Source: Marimicrobium sp913061115
GTDB lineage: Bacteria > Pseudomonadota > Gammaproteobacteria > Pseudomonadales > Halieaceae
Direction of reading: 5' to 3'
Assembly (NCBI RefSeq): GCF_047729875.1
Contig: NZ_CP159826.1
Span: 496,001 to 560,000, forward strand
Length of the DNA stretch: 64,000 nt
A model generated the notes under the pieces. It was not told where the DNA came from, did no database searches, and saw only the letters and a program-made list of their open reading frames with translations. The stretch's first letter is position 1; the number at the start of each line of letters is the position of its first letter. The translations under genes and the position numbers were made by a program. Below, one piece after another: positions 35,475 through 44,830 of this stretch.

Positions 35475-37946
35475 ATGAATGTTGCTACTAAGCGGTGCGC
35501 GCCGTTTCTCGCGTTGATAGCGTTTTCTCCCGTTGCCTCTCTGGTTTGGGCTGCTACCGGAGGCAACTCGCTTGAAGAAATCATTGTAACGGCCAATAAG
35601 CGGGAAGCCTCGCTGATGGATACGGCCGCATCAATCAGCGCCTTTGACAGCGCCACGCTTGATCAGTTGGGTATAACGGGCAGTCAGGATCTGGTGGTAC
35701 ATACGCCTTCCCTGTCGATTACAACGTTTAGGGTCAGTATCCGCGGGGTGGGTCGGCCCCAACTGGCGGTTGGTTCGGAGCCGGGGATCGGCATTTACTG
35801 GGACGGCGTTTACAATACTGAAAACGGTATATTTAACTACTCCGAGTTCATGGATATTGAGCGCATTGAGGTATTGCGGGGGCCGCAGGGCATCCTTTAT
35901 GGGCGCAATTCGGTTGGCGGCGCCATAAGCTTTATCAGTAAGCGACCTAGCGAGGAGTGGGAGGGTAACGTTACAGCGCAACTCACCAACTACGACGGCA
36001 GACTCATTCAGGGGTTGGCTAGCGGCCCGATCACTGACACATTGAGTGTGTTGGCGGGTGCGTCTTATATCAGCCACGAGGGATTCCAGAAAAACACGTA
36101 CAACGGCAAGGACTATGAGCAGGACAAAACGCCCTATGCTACGGTGAGCCTGCAGTATCAGCCCAATGATCGCTGGAATACCGTACTCAAGGTCATAGGC
36201 GTAGACCGCGATTACCGGCAGGGAAACGGTTACATACTGGAGCCTTTTGCACGTGAGTTAGCGCAACCCGTAGCGAATGATACTACGGGAGCGCTCATTA
36301 GCTTGCCGGGTATGTTCCCCGCGCAGAACTTCGTCAATATGCGCCAGGGCCTGGCCATAGAGAATCCCGCGCTGCAAGATGAGAATAAAGTAACACAAGA
36401 CCGTAATCCAAATCTCAAGAACCGGCGCTGGGCGATTTTTCTGAATAGCGAATACAGCGCAGACACTTTCACCCTCAAGTATACCGGGGGGTATAACAAA
36501 TACTGGTTTGATACGACAAGTGATGCCGACGCCAGCGTTCAGGCGGACTCGGGCGTCGACTGGAGCAAGCTCACTGCCAAAGTCGGAACTCTTGATGTTC
36601 CTGTCGCGGATCTCCCCGGCTTCCCAGCCCCAGAGAATCCGATTACCGGCGCCGATATGACCTTCAACGTCGACCAGGAGGCGAGATTCAGCTCCCACGA
36701 ATTGCAGTACTCGTCGGAATGGGACAGTGATTTCTCGCTGTTGGGCGGACTTTATTATTATCACAGCGACGAATCGCAGGTCGTGGATTTTCGAGAGTGG
36801 AATGATAAGTTAATGGAGACGTACCAATTTCTCGTCGATCTTGCTAATGCGGTTGGCGTCGATGTGCCCAATGTTGTCAGTAAAGACAACTATCTTTATC
36901 GTGGTGAAGCGAGCGTAGATACCCGCTCCTATGCATCCTATGGGCAGCTATCGTGGGACCTGTCGCCCGAGACTATCTTAACCGCCGGTTTACGCTATTC
37001 TTATGACGAGAAAAAAGGCAATGATAATACCTTTGTGCAGTATGTGGGTGATCCTGATAATCCGACCGTGTACAGGGCCGAAGATGACAGTTGGGATAAG
37101 TGGACCTGGCGTTTGGGTGCAGACCATTATTTGACGCCGGATCAGTTTCTGTATGCCTTTGTCGCGACCGGCTACCGCTCTGGTGGCTTTAATTTCCAAA
37201 AGCCCAGCGCTACTACAGATGTTGATGTGGTGAAGCCGGAAGAAATTATCTCCTATGAGATAGGCTATAAAGGGTCAACATTTGAAAACCGGTTGAATGT
37301 AGGTGCCTCTGTGTATTACTACGATTACACCAACTTACAGGTGATTAAGCAGGACGTGGAAAACGGCATCGCCTTGAACACCTTTCAAAATGCCAAAGAC
37401 GCAGAAGCTGCCGGTCTGGAACTGGACTTTAGAGCCCTGCCGACACCGAGCATCATGCTCAGCGGAACGTACTCTTACAATTTCACGGAGTTTAAAACCT
37501 TCTCCAGCAAAGATGCCAACGCTTGCACCTTGGGGCCCTATGCAGTGGGCGATACTCAGAATCCGCTATGCACGGACGAGCAAGATCTCCAAGGCAATGA
37601 ATTTGTGTTGACGCCCAAAAACAAGGCGTCTTTGAATGCCACCTACTTCTGGCAGATGTTTGATCTCGATTGGTCAGCTACCGGCACTTATTCCTACACC
37701 GGCAAACAGTGGATGTCGATTTTCAATGATCCAGAATATGATAGAGTCGACAGCTATGACCGTTGGGATGCGCGTGTGAATATGGCTGCCCTCGATCAGC
37801 AATGGGAGGTGACTGCATTCGTCAAAAATATCGCCGATGATCGGAATATCATCAGCCGAGGCCGGCCCAGTACTGTGACCCAAAACGCGACATCTGTGCT
37901 GTCTGATCCCCGTATTTATGGGTTGAAAGTGCAATACAACTTTTAA
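35475..37946 (+). CDS. TonB-dependent receptor of the catabolic operon
   Basis: 823 residues. Signal peptide (cleavage near LVWA), TonB-box region SLEEIIVTANKREASL, plug domain (ITTFRVSIRGVG, GIGIYWDGVYNTENG, IERIEVLRGPQGILYGRNSVGGAISFIS) and a large barrel ending YGLKVQYNF with a C-terminal Phe. It belongs to the large group typical of sphingomonads and marine gammaproteobacteria, used for hydrophobic or plant-derived substrates rather than only siderophores. Being within the operon, it is the likely outer-membrane entry for the acid or its precursor. 162 nt after the ACAD10/11-like gene. Confidence 0.9.
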   Translation: MNVATKRCAPFLALIAFSPVASLVWAATGGNSLEEIIVTANKREASLMDTAASISAFDSATLDQLGITGSQDLVVHTPSLSITTFRVSIRGVGRPQLAVGSEPGIGIYWDGVYNTENGIFNYSEFMDIERIEVLRGPQGILYGRNSVGGAISFISKRPSEEWEGNVTAQLTNYDGRLIQGLASGPITDTLSVLAGASYISHEGFQKNTYNGKDYEQDKTPYATVSLQYQPNDRWNTVLKVIGVDRDYRQGNGYILEPFARELAQPVANDTTGALISLPGMFPAQNFVNMRQGLAIENPALQDENKVTQDRNPNLKNRRWAIFLNSEYSADTFTLKYTGGYNKYWFDTTSDADASVQADSGVDWSKLTAKVGTLDVPVADLPGFPAPENPITGADMTFNVDQEARFSSHELQYSSEWDSDFSLLGGLYYYHSDESQVVDFREWNDKLMETYQFLVDLANAVGVDVPNVVSKDNYLYRGEASVDTRSYASYGQLSWDLSPETILTAGLRYSYDEKKGNDNTFVQYVGDPDNPTVYRAEDDSWDKWTWRLGADHYLTPDQFLYAFVATGYRSGGFNFQKPSATTDVDVVKPEEIISYEIGYKGSTFENRLNVGASVYYYDYTNLQVIKQDVENGIALNTFQNAKDAEAAGLELDFRALPTPSIMLSGTYSYNFTEFKTFSSKDANACTLGPYAVGDTQNPLCTDEQDLQGNEFVLTPKNKASLNATYFWQMFDLDWSATGTYSYTGKQWMSIFNDPEYDRVDSYDRWDARVNMAALDQQWEVTAFVKNIADDRNIISRGRPSTVTQNATSVLSDPRIYGLKVQYNF

Positions 37947-38091
37947 CCTTGCGCTCGGGGACGACTCTCACCGGCTCAGAGTGTCTCCGATTCCAGTTCC
38001 GGTTCCGGTTCAATAATGCCTCAGGCTCAGCCGGGTCCAACGCGGTATGGCTTGGCGTCGCGTGCACACAGCGGGTTGAGGTATAAAATAC
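37947..38091. other. Intergenic region before promoter module P2
   Basis: First part of a 340-nt gap between the TonB receptor and the MaoC gene. Contains a short tandem repetition of CCGGTT/CCAGTT type near 37991-38011. No gene and no clear T-tailed terminator seen. The rest of the gap is promoter module P2 and its leader. Confidence 0.35.
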
Positions 38092-38124
38092 TTGAACCGG
38101 CCAAATACATACTGTATGTTCAAA
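38092..38124 (+). promoter_or_regulatory. Promoter/operator module P2 of the catabolic operon
   Basis: TTGAAC (38092-38097), 17-nt spacer and TATGTT (38115-38120), the same boxes and spacing as module P1. ACATAC-T-GTATGT (38107-38119) is an inverted repeat over the -10; 38107-38124 is identical to 29832-29849. About 160 nt of leader follow before the MaoC gene. The repeated match in two places supports real co-regulation. Confidence 0.65.
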
Positions 38125-38286
38125 TCCCTTTTTAAGCTGATATGTTCAGTTCATCGTTGCTTCCGGTAGATCTTTGACCGAAAACCATCTTTCGCTATCA
38201 GCGCCCACAGTGGGGGTGGGTGAAACAGCATCGATCGACAACAATCAACCGTTTCTGTTGCAGCAAAAACCGATGAGGAGCACACC

Positions 38287-38751
38287 ATGGCAGTAAAGAT
38301 CGTACCCAAAGAAGAAATGTTGGACGCTATCGGCACTAAGTTTGAGCCCGGCGAGTGGATTGAGGTGACACAGGATCGTATCAATGTCTTTGCCGATTGC
38401 ACCGAGGATCATCAGTTTATCCACGTGGACGAAGAAGCAGCAAAAAACACGCCTTTTGGCAGCACCATCGCCCATGGCTTCTTGACCCTGTCCTTGCTGT
38501 CTAAAATGGCCGAAGGTAACGGCGTTATCCCTGAGAACATCGTCATGGGCCTCAATTATGGCTTTGACAAGGTGCGTTTTCTGTCGCCAGTGAAATCAGG
38601 TAAGCGCGTTCGCGCGAACGCAGAAGTCGCTGATATCGTCCGCAAAGATGAGAATCGATTTCTGATTAAGCAGGTGATTTCTGTAGAGATTGAGGGAGAA
38701 GACACTCCTGCCTTGGTCGCAGAATGGTTGAGTATGGTTATTGCCGGCTGA
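38287..38751 (+). CDS. MaoC family (R)-specific enoyl-CoA hydratase
   Basis: 154 residues, single hot-dog domain. The hydratase-2 motif is clear: FADCTEDHQFIHVDEEAA with catalytic Asp/His, then PFGSTIAHGFLTLSL. It hydrates trans-2-enoyl-CoA to (3R)-hydroxyacyl-CoA. The following MFE2-like dehydrogenase is the fitting next step, together making a split version of eukaryotic MFE-2. Strong ribosome site (GATGAGGAGCACACC). First gene of the operon driven by module P2. Confidence 0.92.
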   Translation: MAVKIVPKEEMLDAIGTKFEPGEWIEVTQDRINVFADCTEDHQFIHVDEEAAKNTPFGSTIAHGFLTLSLLSKMAEGNGVIPENIVMGLNYGFDKVRFLSPVKSGKRVRANAEVADIVRKDENRFLIKQVISVEIEGEDTPALVAEWLSMVIAG

Positions 38752-38792
38752 TCAGCCGGCCTATTTATTTTTCTATTGAGAGGATTTCAGTA

Positions 38793-39710
38793 ATGTCTAT
38801 TCGTTATGACGGTAAAGTCGCAATCGTTACCGGTTCTGGGCAGGGCTTGGGTCGCAGCCACGCCATCGAGCTGGCTAAACGTGGCGCGAAGGTTGTAATC
38901 AACGATCTGGGCGGCGGTGTTGATGGTTCAGGTGGCTCATCCGATGCTGCCAAGGCTGTTGTGGCAGAAATTGAAGCGCTGGGCGGTGAAGCGATAGCCA
39001 ACGGTGCCAATGTCGCCAAATACGACGAAGTTGAGGCTATGGTAAAGCAGGCGATGGAGAAGTGGGGCCGTGTTGACATCTTGGTCAATAATGCCGGCAT
39101 TTTGCGCGATAAAAGCTTCACCAAAGGCAGTCTGGATGACTTTAAACTGGTACTTGATGTTCATCTGATGGGCAGTGTCAATTGCACCAAGGCCTGTTGG
39201 GATATCATGCGTGATCAGGCCTACGGCCGCATCGTGGTCACCACATCGTCATCAGGTCTGTACGGTAACTTTGGTCAGACCAACTATGGCAGCGCCAAGA
39301 TGGGTGTTATCGGCATGATGAATACATTGGCTCAGGAGGGTGCAAAATATGATATCCGCATTAACGCCCTAGCGCCTACGGCCGGTACCCGCATGACCGA
39401 AGGTCTGATTCCTGAGGAGGCCTTTGCACTGCTGACGCCTGAGACGGTAACACCTGCGGTACTGTATATGGCCAGTGACGACGCTCCCAACAAGACAATC
39501 ATTTGTGCTGGTGCCGGTGCCTATTCAGTCGCCAAGATTATTGAAACCGATGGCGTCTGGCTAACACCTGAAGATCAGACCCCCGAGGGTATCGCGGCCA
39601 ACTGGGATGCGATTACTTCTTCGGAAGGTCAAACACAGCCCCAGGCAGGTTTTGAACAGACGGTAAAATTCACCGGCAAGGCTATGACAGGCCTGGGCCT
39701 GAATAAGTAA
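38793..39710 (+). CDS. MFE2-like (3R)-hydroxyacyl-CoA dehydrogenase, SDR family
   Basis: 305 residues, classical SDR resembling the dehydrogenase part of multifunctional enzyme 2 (17-beta-HSD4). NAD motif VTGSGQGLGRSHAIELAKRG, then VVINDLGGGVDGSGGSSDAA (the family-specific insert), NNAGILRDKSF, and catalytic Ser with TNYGSAKMGVIGM. Makes 3-ketoacyl-CoA from the (3R)-hydroxy product of the MaoC hydratase. Start ATG 38793 has GAGAGG upstream; the frame is open further upstream but would add an unrelated 23 residues. Confidence 0.92.
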   Translation: MSIRYDGKVAIVTGSGQGLGRSHAIELAKRGAKVVINDLGGGVDGSGGSSDAAKAVVAEIEALGGEAIANGANVAKYDEVEAMVKQAMEKWGRVDILVNNAGILRDKSFTKGSLDDFKLVLDVHLMGSVNCTKACWDIMRDQAYGRIVVTTSSSGLYGNFGQTNYGSAKMGVIGMMNTLAQEGAKYDIRINALAPTAGTRMTEGLIPEEAFALLTPETVTPAVLYMASDDAPNKTIICAGAGAYSVAKIIETDGVWLTPEDQTPEGIAANWDAITSSEGQTQPQAGFEQTVKFTGKAMTGLGLNK

Positions 39711-39761
39711 ACATTGACTCAAGGGGCCTTCATTGGTGCCCTGTTATTGGAGAGAAGAGAC

Positions 39762-40940
39762 ATGAAAGAAGCAGTTATTGTATCCACCGCTCGCACCCCG
39801 ATTGGTAAGGCCTTTCGGGGCGGTTTTAATAATCTTGGTGGGGCGACTTTGGGCGCAGTTTCGGTGGCCGAAGCCGTCAGGCGTGCCGGTATTGATCCGG
39901 CTCGCGTCGAAGATGTGATTATGGGCAGTGCTTTGCAACAAGGCGCCACCGGCTCCAATATTGCGCGTCAGATTGCGTTGCGGGCCGGCCTGCCGATTAC
40001 CACTTCTGGTATGACAATAGACCGCCAGTGTTCATCGGGTTTGATGGCGGTAGCGACGGCTGCGAAGCAGGTCATGTACGACGGTATGGACTGTGTGATC
40101 GGTGGTGGACTGGAGTCTATCTCGCTAGTGCAAAATGAACACATGAATCTGCACCGCATGGTAGACGACGAGTTGATGGCGATTGAGCCCAATATGTTCG
40201 TGCCGATGCTGCAGACAGCGGAAATTGTCGGTCAGCGTTACAATATTTCACGTGAGGCGATGGACGAATACGGATTGCAATCGCAGGAACGCACCGCAGC
40301 GGCGTATGCCGCTGGCAAGTTTGCCGATGAGCTGGTAGACGTGACCTGTAAACGCATTGCCTGGGACAAAGCGACTGGCAATTCCTCAGAAGTCGAAGCG
40401 ACTGTGTCTGCCGACGAAGGTTTGCGTGGCACGACACTGGAAGGTCTTCAGGGGCTGAAGACTGTGGTCGAAGGTGGCACTATCACTGCCGGCAACGCAT
40501 CCCAGTTGTCTGACGGTTCTTCTGCTCAGCTGATTATGGATTCAAAAGTGGCTGAAAGCGAAGGTTTACAGCCCTTGGGCCTATACCGTGGAATGGCGGT
40601 TGCCGGTTGTGCTCCCGATGAGATGGGAATCGGCCCGGTCTTTGCTGTGCCCAAGCTGCTTAAGCAGCACGGTCTGACGGTTGATGACATTGGCCTATGG
40701 GAACTCAACGAAGCCTTTGCCGTGCAGGTGATTTATTGTCGCGACCAGTTGGGCATCGACAACGATAAGCTCAATGTGAACGGCGGCGCTATTTCTGTTG
40801 GGCACCCCTATGGCATGAGTGGTTCTCGCATGATCGGTCACGCGTTAATCGAAGGTAAGCGCCGTGGTGTTAAATACGTCGTGATTACAATGTGTGTCGG
40901 TGGCGGCATGGGTGCAGCAGGCTTATTCGAAGTCGCGTGA
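39762..40940 (+). CDS. Acetyl-CoA C-acyltransferase (3-ketoacyl-CoA thiolase)
   Basis: 392 residues, thiolase I/II fold. N-terminal EAVIVSTARTPIGKAFRG, the acyl-accepting Cys90 in TIDRQCSSGLMAVA, NEAFAVQV, catalytic His in GGAISVGHPYGMSGSRM and second Cys in VVITMCVGGGMGAAGLF. Thiolytic cleavage ends a beta-oxidation cycle. ATG 39762 after GAGAGAAGAGAC. A strong intrinsic terminator follows 14 nt after the stop, so the MaoC-SDR-thiolase trio can form its own transcript. Confidence 0.95.
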   Translation: MKEAVIVSTARTPIGKAFRGGFNNLGGATLGAVSVAEAVRRAGIDPARVEDVIMGSALQQGATGSNIARQIALRAGLPITTSGMTIDRQCSSGLMAVATAAKQVMYDGMDCVIGGGLESISLVQNEHMNLHRMVDDELMAIEPNMFVPMLQTAEIVGQRYNISREAMDEYGLQSQERTAAAYAAGKFADELVDVTCKRIAWDKATGNSSEVEATVSADEGLRGTTLEGLQGLKTVVEGGTITAGNASQLSDGSSAQLIMDSKVAESEGLQPLGLYRGMAVAGCAPDEMGIGPVFAVPKLLKQHGLTVDDIGLWELNEAFAVQVIYCRDQLGIDNDKLNVNGGAISVGHPYGMSGSRMIGHALIEGKRRGVKYVVITMCVGGGMGAAGLFEVA

Positions 40941-40953
40941 TACTGCACTGAGT

Positions 40954-40986
40954 AAAACGGCGCTTGCGGGCGCCGTTTTTGTTTTT
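40954..40986 (+). terminator. Rho-independent terminator after the thiolase gene
   Basis: Ten-bp stem AAAACGGCGC / GCGCCGTTTT (40954-40963 with 40970-40979), 6-nt loop, then TTTTTGTTTTTG. It partly separates the thiolase from the quinone-oxidoreductase gene at 41024. Confidence 0.85.
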
Positions 40987-41023
40987 GTCTGCAATACCGA
41001 CTTCGATGACCTGAGGAATAACT

Positions 41024-42001
41024 ATGAAAGCAGTGACATGCAAAGAACACGGTCTGCCGGATAAATTGGAGTTGGTGTTGGACTGGCCGGAACCCGAAGT
41101 GGGTGAGCACGATGTCTTGATTGACGTTAAAGCTGCGGGTCTGAATTTCCCCGATGTGCTGATGATACAGGGCAAGTACCAGTACCAGCCTGAGATGCCG
41201 TTTATCCCAGGTGGCGAGTGTGCGGGAGTAGTGGCAGCAGTCGGAGCCAACGTCAGTCGGTTCAAGGTAGGAGACAAGGTGCTATCCGCCGGTGGCTCCG
41301 GCGCATTTTGTCAAAAAATTGCGGTCAGTGAACTTAGCGCGTTTCCCATGCCCGATGGGCTGAGCTTCGAGCAGGCCGCTGGCGTTAGCATTACCTACTT
41401 TACCTCCTACTACGCCCTCAAACAGCGGGCCAATATCCAGCCTGGCGAAACTTTGCTGGTGCTGGGAGCGGCCGGAGGTGTCGGGACCAGTGCTATTGAA
41501 CTGGGTAAACAAATGGGCGCCAAGGTGATTGCTGCAGCAAGTAGCGATGAGAAGCTTAAGCTATGCAAGAAGTTGGGTGCCGATGAACTCATCAACTACA
41601 GTGAAGTGAACCTGAAGGATACCATCAAGGAATTGACGGGCGGAAAAGGTGTGGATGTAGTTTACGACCCGGTGGGTGGTGATTATGCAGAGCCGGCGCT
41701 TCGCGGTATGGCTTGGAACGGTCGTTATCTGGTGATTGGTTTCGCCAGCGGTCCAATTCCCAAGATCGCACTCAACCTGGCTTTGCTCAAAGGCTGTTCT
41801 ATCGTCGGTGTATTCTGGGGACGCTTTACAGGCGAGGAGCCCGAGGTTAATTTAAAGAATATTGAGGAGCTGTGGGAGCTGTTCGCCAGTGGCGAAATTA
41901 GTCCTGTGGTAACCGACAGCTTTCCTGTCGAGCGGTATGAAGAAGCCTTCAACTGTATGATAGAGCGTCGCGCACGCGGCAAGGTCATTATCACCATGTA
42001 G
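41024..42001 (+). CDS. NADPH:quinone oxidoreductase family MDR protein
   Basis: 325 residues of the zinc-free medium-chain dehydrogenase/reductase family: AAGLNFPDVLMIQGKYQ, MPFIPGGECAGVV, GDKVLSAGGSGAFCQKI, then the NADPH site LVLGAAGGVGTSAIELGKQMG and VYDPVGGDYAEPALR. Reduces quinones or the double bond of enoyl/enone compounds with NADPH. GAGGAA before the ATG. Precedes the iron-type dehydrogenase by 10 nt. In this island it may reduce an unsaturated CoA ester or ketone intermediate; this is inference. Confidence 0.9.
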   Translation: MKAVTCKEHGLPDKLELVLDWPEPEVGEHDVLIDVKAAGLNFPDVLMIQGKYQYQPEMPFIPGGECAGVVAAVGANVSRFKVGDKVLSAGGSGAFCQKIAVSELSAFPMPDGLSFEQAAGVSITYFTSYYALKQRANIQPGETLLVLGAAGGVGTSAIELGKQMGAKVIAAASSDEKLKLCKKLGADELINYSEVNLKDTIKELTGGKGVDVVYDPVGGDYAEPALRGMAWNGRYLVIGFASGPIPKIALNLALLKGCSIVGVFWGRFTGEEPEVNLKNIEELWELFASGEISPVVTDSFPVERYEEAFNCMIERRARGKVIITM

Positions 42002-42011
42002 GGAGTCTGGG

Positions 42012-43178
42012 ATGCAGAGCTTTGAATTCACTGCGGTCGCTAGAATTATCAATGGGGTTGGCAGTGCACTGGAACTTGCAGCCCAGTGTAGGCGCTTGGG
42101 TGTAGAGCGTCCTCTGCTGGTTACCGATCCTGGATTGATGTCTATCGGCTTGATACAGCCAGTGCTTGCCGCGCTGGAAAAAGAAGGGCTCTCACCGTTG
42201 GTGTTTGACCAAGTGCGCGAAGATCCACCCGAAGCTACGGTACTGGCTGCCGCCGAACTGGCGCGCCGTGGCAATATCGATGGCGTCATCGCGGTTGGCG
42301 GTGGCAGTTCAATGGACGTGGCCAAGGTGGTGGCAGTACTGCTTGGTTCTCAGCAAACACTATCTGAGCTGTATGGAGTGGATCAGGTAACCGGCGGCAG
42401 ATTGCCATTGATACTGGTGCCTACAACCGCAGGAACAGGTTCCGAGGTGACACCGGTGGCGGTTATCACCACTGGGGAGACGACCAAGGCCGGGGTCTCG
42501 TCGCCGGTATTGTTGCCGGATGTGGCAGTATTGGATGCCTCGCTAACCTTGGGCTTACCGGCCTCTATTACCGCCATGACCGGTGTTGATGCCATGGTTC
42601 ACGCCATCGAAGCTTACACGTCCCGGCATAAAAAAAACCCCTTGTCCGATAATCTGGCCGTTAAGGCCTTAGCGTTGTTGTCGCGCAATATTCGCACCGC
42701 TGTGCATGAGGGTGGTAATCGTGAGGCGCGAGAAAATATGCTTTTGGGCGCCTGTCTGGCAGGTCAGGCATTTGCGAATGCCCCCGTCGGCGCGGTACAT
42801 GCATTGGCGTATCCGTTGGGCGGCCACTACCATATTCCCCACGGCTTGAGTAACTCGCTCGTGTTGCCTTGTGTGTTGGAGTTTAATGCGTCGCATGCGG
42901 AGGAACTCTACGCAGAGCTGGCTGAGGTGGTGATTGGAGCCCCGGTTGCGGGCAGCGCCAGTGCCAAAAGCGCGGCATTGACGGCTGCACTGCGTCAACT
43001 TGTCGACGATGTAAAATTGCCTGCTACATTGCAACAGGCCGGAGTGAAAGAAAGCGATCTGGAAATGTTGGCCAGTGATGCCATGCTGCAGCAGCGCCTG
43101 CTGATGAATAATCCGCGGGACGTGTCTTATGAAGACGCGCTATCCATTTACAAAGCCGCCTACGGAGGTGGCGCATGA
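42012..43178 (+). CDS. Iron-containing (group III) alcohol dehydrogenase
   Basis: 388 residues. Family motifs: NAD site GVIAVGGGSSMDVAKVVAVL, LILVPTTAGTGSEVTPVAV, and metal site DAMVHAIEAYTSRHKKNP, with HALAYPLGGHYHIPHG carrying the further His ligands. Oxidises a primary or secondary alcohol or reduces an aldehyde/ketone with NAD(P)H. Overlaps the thioesterase gene by 4 nt. A role in a side-chain alcohol or aldehyde step of the pathway is plausible. Confidence 0.92.
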   Translation: MQSFEFTAVARIINGVGSALELAAQCRRLGVERPLLVTDPGLMSIGLIQPVLAALEKEGLSPLVFDQVREDPPEATVLAAAELARRGNIDGVIAVGGGSSMDVAKVVAVLLGSQQTLSELYGVDQVTGGRLPLILVPTTAGTGSEVTPVAVITTGETTKAGVSSPVLLPDVAVLDASLTLGLPASITAMTGVDAMVHAIEAYTSRHKKNPLSDNLAVKALALLSRNIRTAVHEGGNREARENMLLGACLAGQAFANAPVGAVHALAYPLGGHYHIPHGLSNSLVLPCVLEFNASHAEELYAELAEVVIGAPVAGSASAKSAALTAALRQLVDDVKLPATLQQAGVKESDLEMLASDAMLQQRLLMNNPRDVSYEDALSIYKAAYGGGA

Positions 43179-43603
43179 GTCAGGAGGCACTACCCACGCG
43201 GGCCGACTACAAAGTGTTCTACCCGATCTCTACGCGCTGGTCTGACAATGATATTTATGGCCATGTGAACAACGTGGCCTACTACGCTTATTTCGATACC
43301 GTGGCTAACCGCTACCTCATTGAAGAGGGCGGGCTGGATATTAGTGACGCTACTATCGTTGGCTATGTGGTGAGTTCAGGTTGCGAATATCATGCTCCTA
43401 TTGCTTATCCCGAGTCCGTAGAGGCCGGTTTGCGTGTAGACCGGCTCGGCAATAGTTCAGTGCAATACGGTATTGCCATTTTTAGGGAGGGTGAGCAGGT
43501 CGCGTCTGCACATGGTTATTTCGTGCACGTTTTTGTTGAGCGAGCGGAAAATCGTTCTGTACCGATTCCGAAAAACCTGCGCGTGGCACTGGAGCGCCTT
43601 TAA
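43175..43603 (+). CDS. Acyl-CoA thioesterase, YbgC/FadM-like hot-dog protein
   Basis: 142 residues, 4-hydroxybenzoyl-CoA thioesterase-type hot-dog fold. The signature TRWSDNDIYGHVNNVAYYAYFD includes the catalytic Asp. Hydrolyses stalled or bulky acyl-CoAs and so frees CoA in beta-oxidation. Last plus-strand gene of the island, translationally coupled to the alcohol dehydrogenase (ATGA), and 18 nt from the convergent MFS gene. Confidence 0.9.
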   Translation: MSQEALPTRADYKVFYPISTRWSDNDIYGHVNNVAYYAYFDTVANRYLIEEGGLDISDATIVGYVVSSGCEYHAPIAYPESVEAGLRVDRLGNSSVQYGIAIFREGEQVASAHGYFVHVFVERAENRSVPIPKNLRVALERL

Positions 43604-43621
43604 GTACCGATGCGTTGTTGA

Positions 43622-44809
43622 TCAGCGGTCATTGATGACTAACACCACCAGTACAATAAAGAGCACCCCAGTGCTGAACAGCGGTGCCAGAGCGGTGTGA
43701 TACTGATACAACCCGCCGGCGCAGATGGGGCCGATCGCAAACCCTATTGCGGGACATGAGCTTACCAGCCCCGCAGCTGCGCCTTGTTCCTCCGTCGATA
43801 CGGCCAGCGAAGCACCCGCGGCAATCGAAGGCATGCAAAGCGCCATACCGATGCCGAGAAAGGCCATGCCAACAGACAGGACCATAAAGGTTTCAAAGCC
43901 CGAAATCACCGCCGCGCCTATCAGCATGAACAGTAAGCCAATGCGAACGAACTGCGTGGGCCGCAATTGCAGCCGTTGCATCACGGTGATCTGAGTTAGG
44001 AACGTAAACGTGGCGCAGACCAGCAAAGCTGCGCCGGTCATTTGCGCCGTCTCAATGCCACTGAGGTGAAGTTTATCCTGCAGCTGGAATCCTAGGGTCT
44101 GTTGTATGCTAGAAAACCCAATGAACAAACCAACGGCGGTGATCAGTAGCAATGTAATGCGTTTATCCGTATAGCGCAGCTTTCGTGAGGACTTGCGATT
44201 TGTGTGTTGCGCATCAGGTGTAACCGGTAATTTTCGCCATACCACCATGGCGGCGGCAGCGGCCAAGGCGGCAGCAAAATACAGGGGGGCCAGCAGGCCA
44301 AAAGTGGCCAGAGCGCCACTCACGGCAGGGCCAAGAATGGTGCCCATGCTGTTAGCGGTGCCCAGTCGAGCCATGGTTTTTGTGCGTTCGTCTCGACTGG
44401 TATGGTCGGCGGCGTAGGCCGCGCTGGCGGGGCCAGTGGCTGACATGACAATCGATTGGCAGCAGCGCGTTATCAGCAGTATCACATAGAGTAACGTGCC
44501 GCTGAGCAGACCGGTCATCCCCGCATAGAATACACTGGTAAACAGCACGGTACCCACCGTATATCCGATCAATCCGGTGATCATAATCGGTTTACGCCCA
44601 ATGCGATCGCTAAGCCGGCCCCAATGCGGAGCGGCAAGCCCGAAAATTAATGCGGATAGCGCGATAATAGACGTGATTTGCAATTCGCCTAGATGCACTT
44701 CTCGACCTAACGGCGCGAGGATGGCAAACACCAGGGACTGTCCCATCCCGGTGGACATAAGCGCCAGGATGAGGACAGTCAGCTGTTGGCGAGTCAGTCT
44801 TCCTGACAA
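43622..44809 (-). CDS. MFS transporter
   Basis: 395 residues, 12 predicted helices. The cytoplasmic loop motif GRLSDRIGRKPIMITGL between helices 2 and 3 and GPASAAYAADHTSRDERTK later in the N-half mark a drug:H+ antiporter-like or organic-acid MFS protein. It could import the substrate of the island or export a toxic intermediate. The frame starts with TTG 44809, 21 nt after the upstream dehydrogenase; the ribosome site is weak, so the exact start is uncertain. Last gene of the minus-strand operon. Confidence 0.85.
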   Translation of the reverse strand: MSGRLTRQQLTVLILALMSTGMGQSLVFAILAPLGREVHLGELQITSIIALSALIFGLAAPHWGRLSDRIGRKPIMITGLIGYTVGTVLFTSVFYAGMTGLLSGTLLYVILLITRCCQSIVMSATGPASAAYAADHTSRDERTKTMARLGTANSMGTILGPAVSGALATFGLLAPLYFAAALAAAAAMVVWRKLPVTPDAQHTNRKSSRKLRYTDKRITLLLITAVGLFIGFSSIQQTLGFQLQDKLHLSGIETAQMTGAALLVCATFTFLTQITVMQRLQLRPTQFVRIGLLFMLIGAAVISGFETFMVLSVGMAFLGIGMALCMPSIAAGASLAVSTEEQGAAAGLVSSCPAIGFAIGPICAGGLYQYHTALAPLFSTGVLFIVLVVLVINDR

Positions 44810-44830
44810 GGGAAGGCCTGCCGCGCAGGG

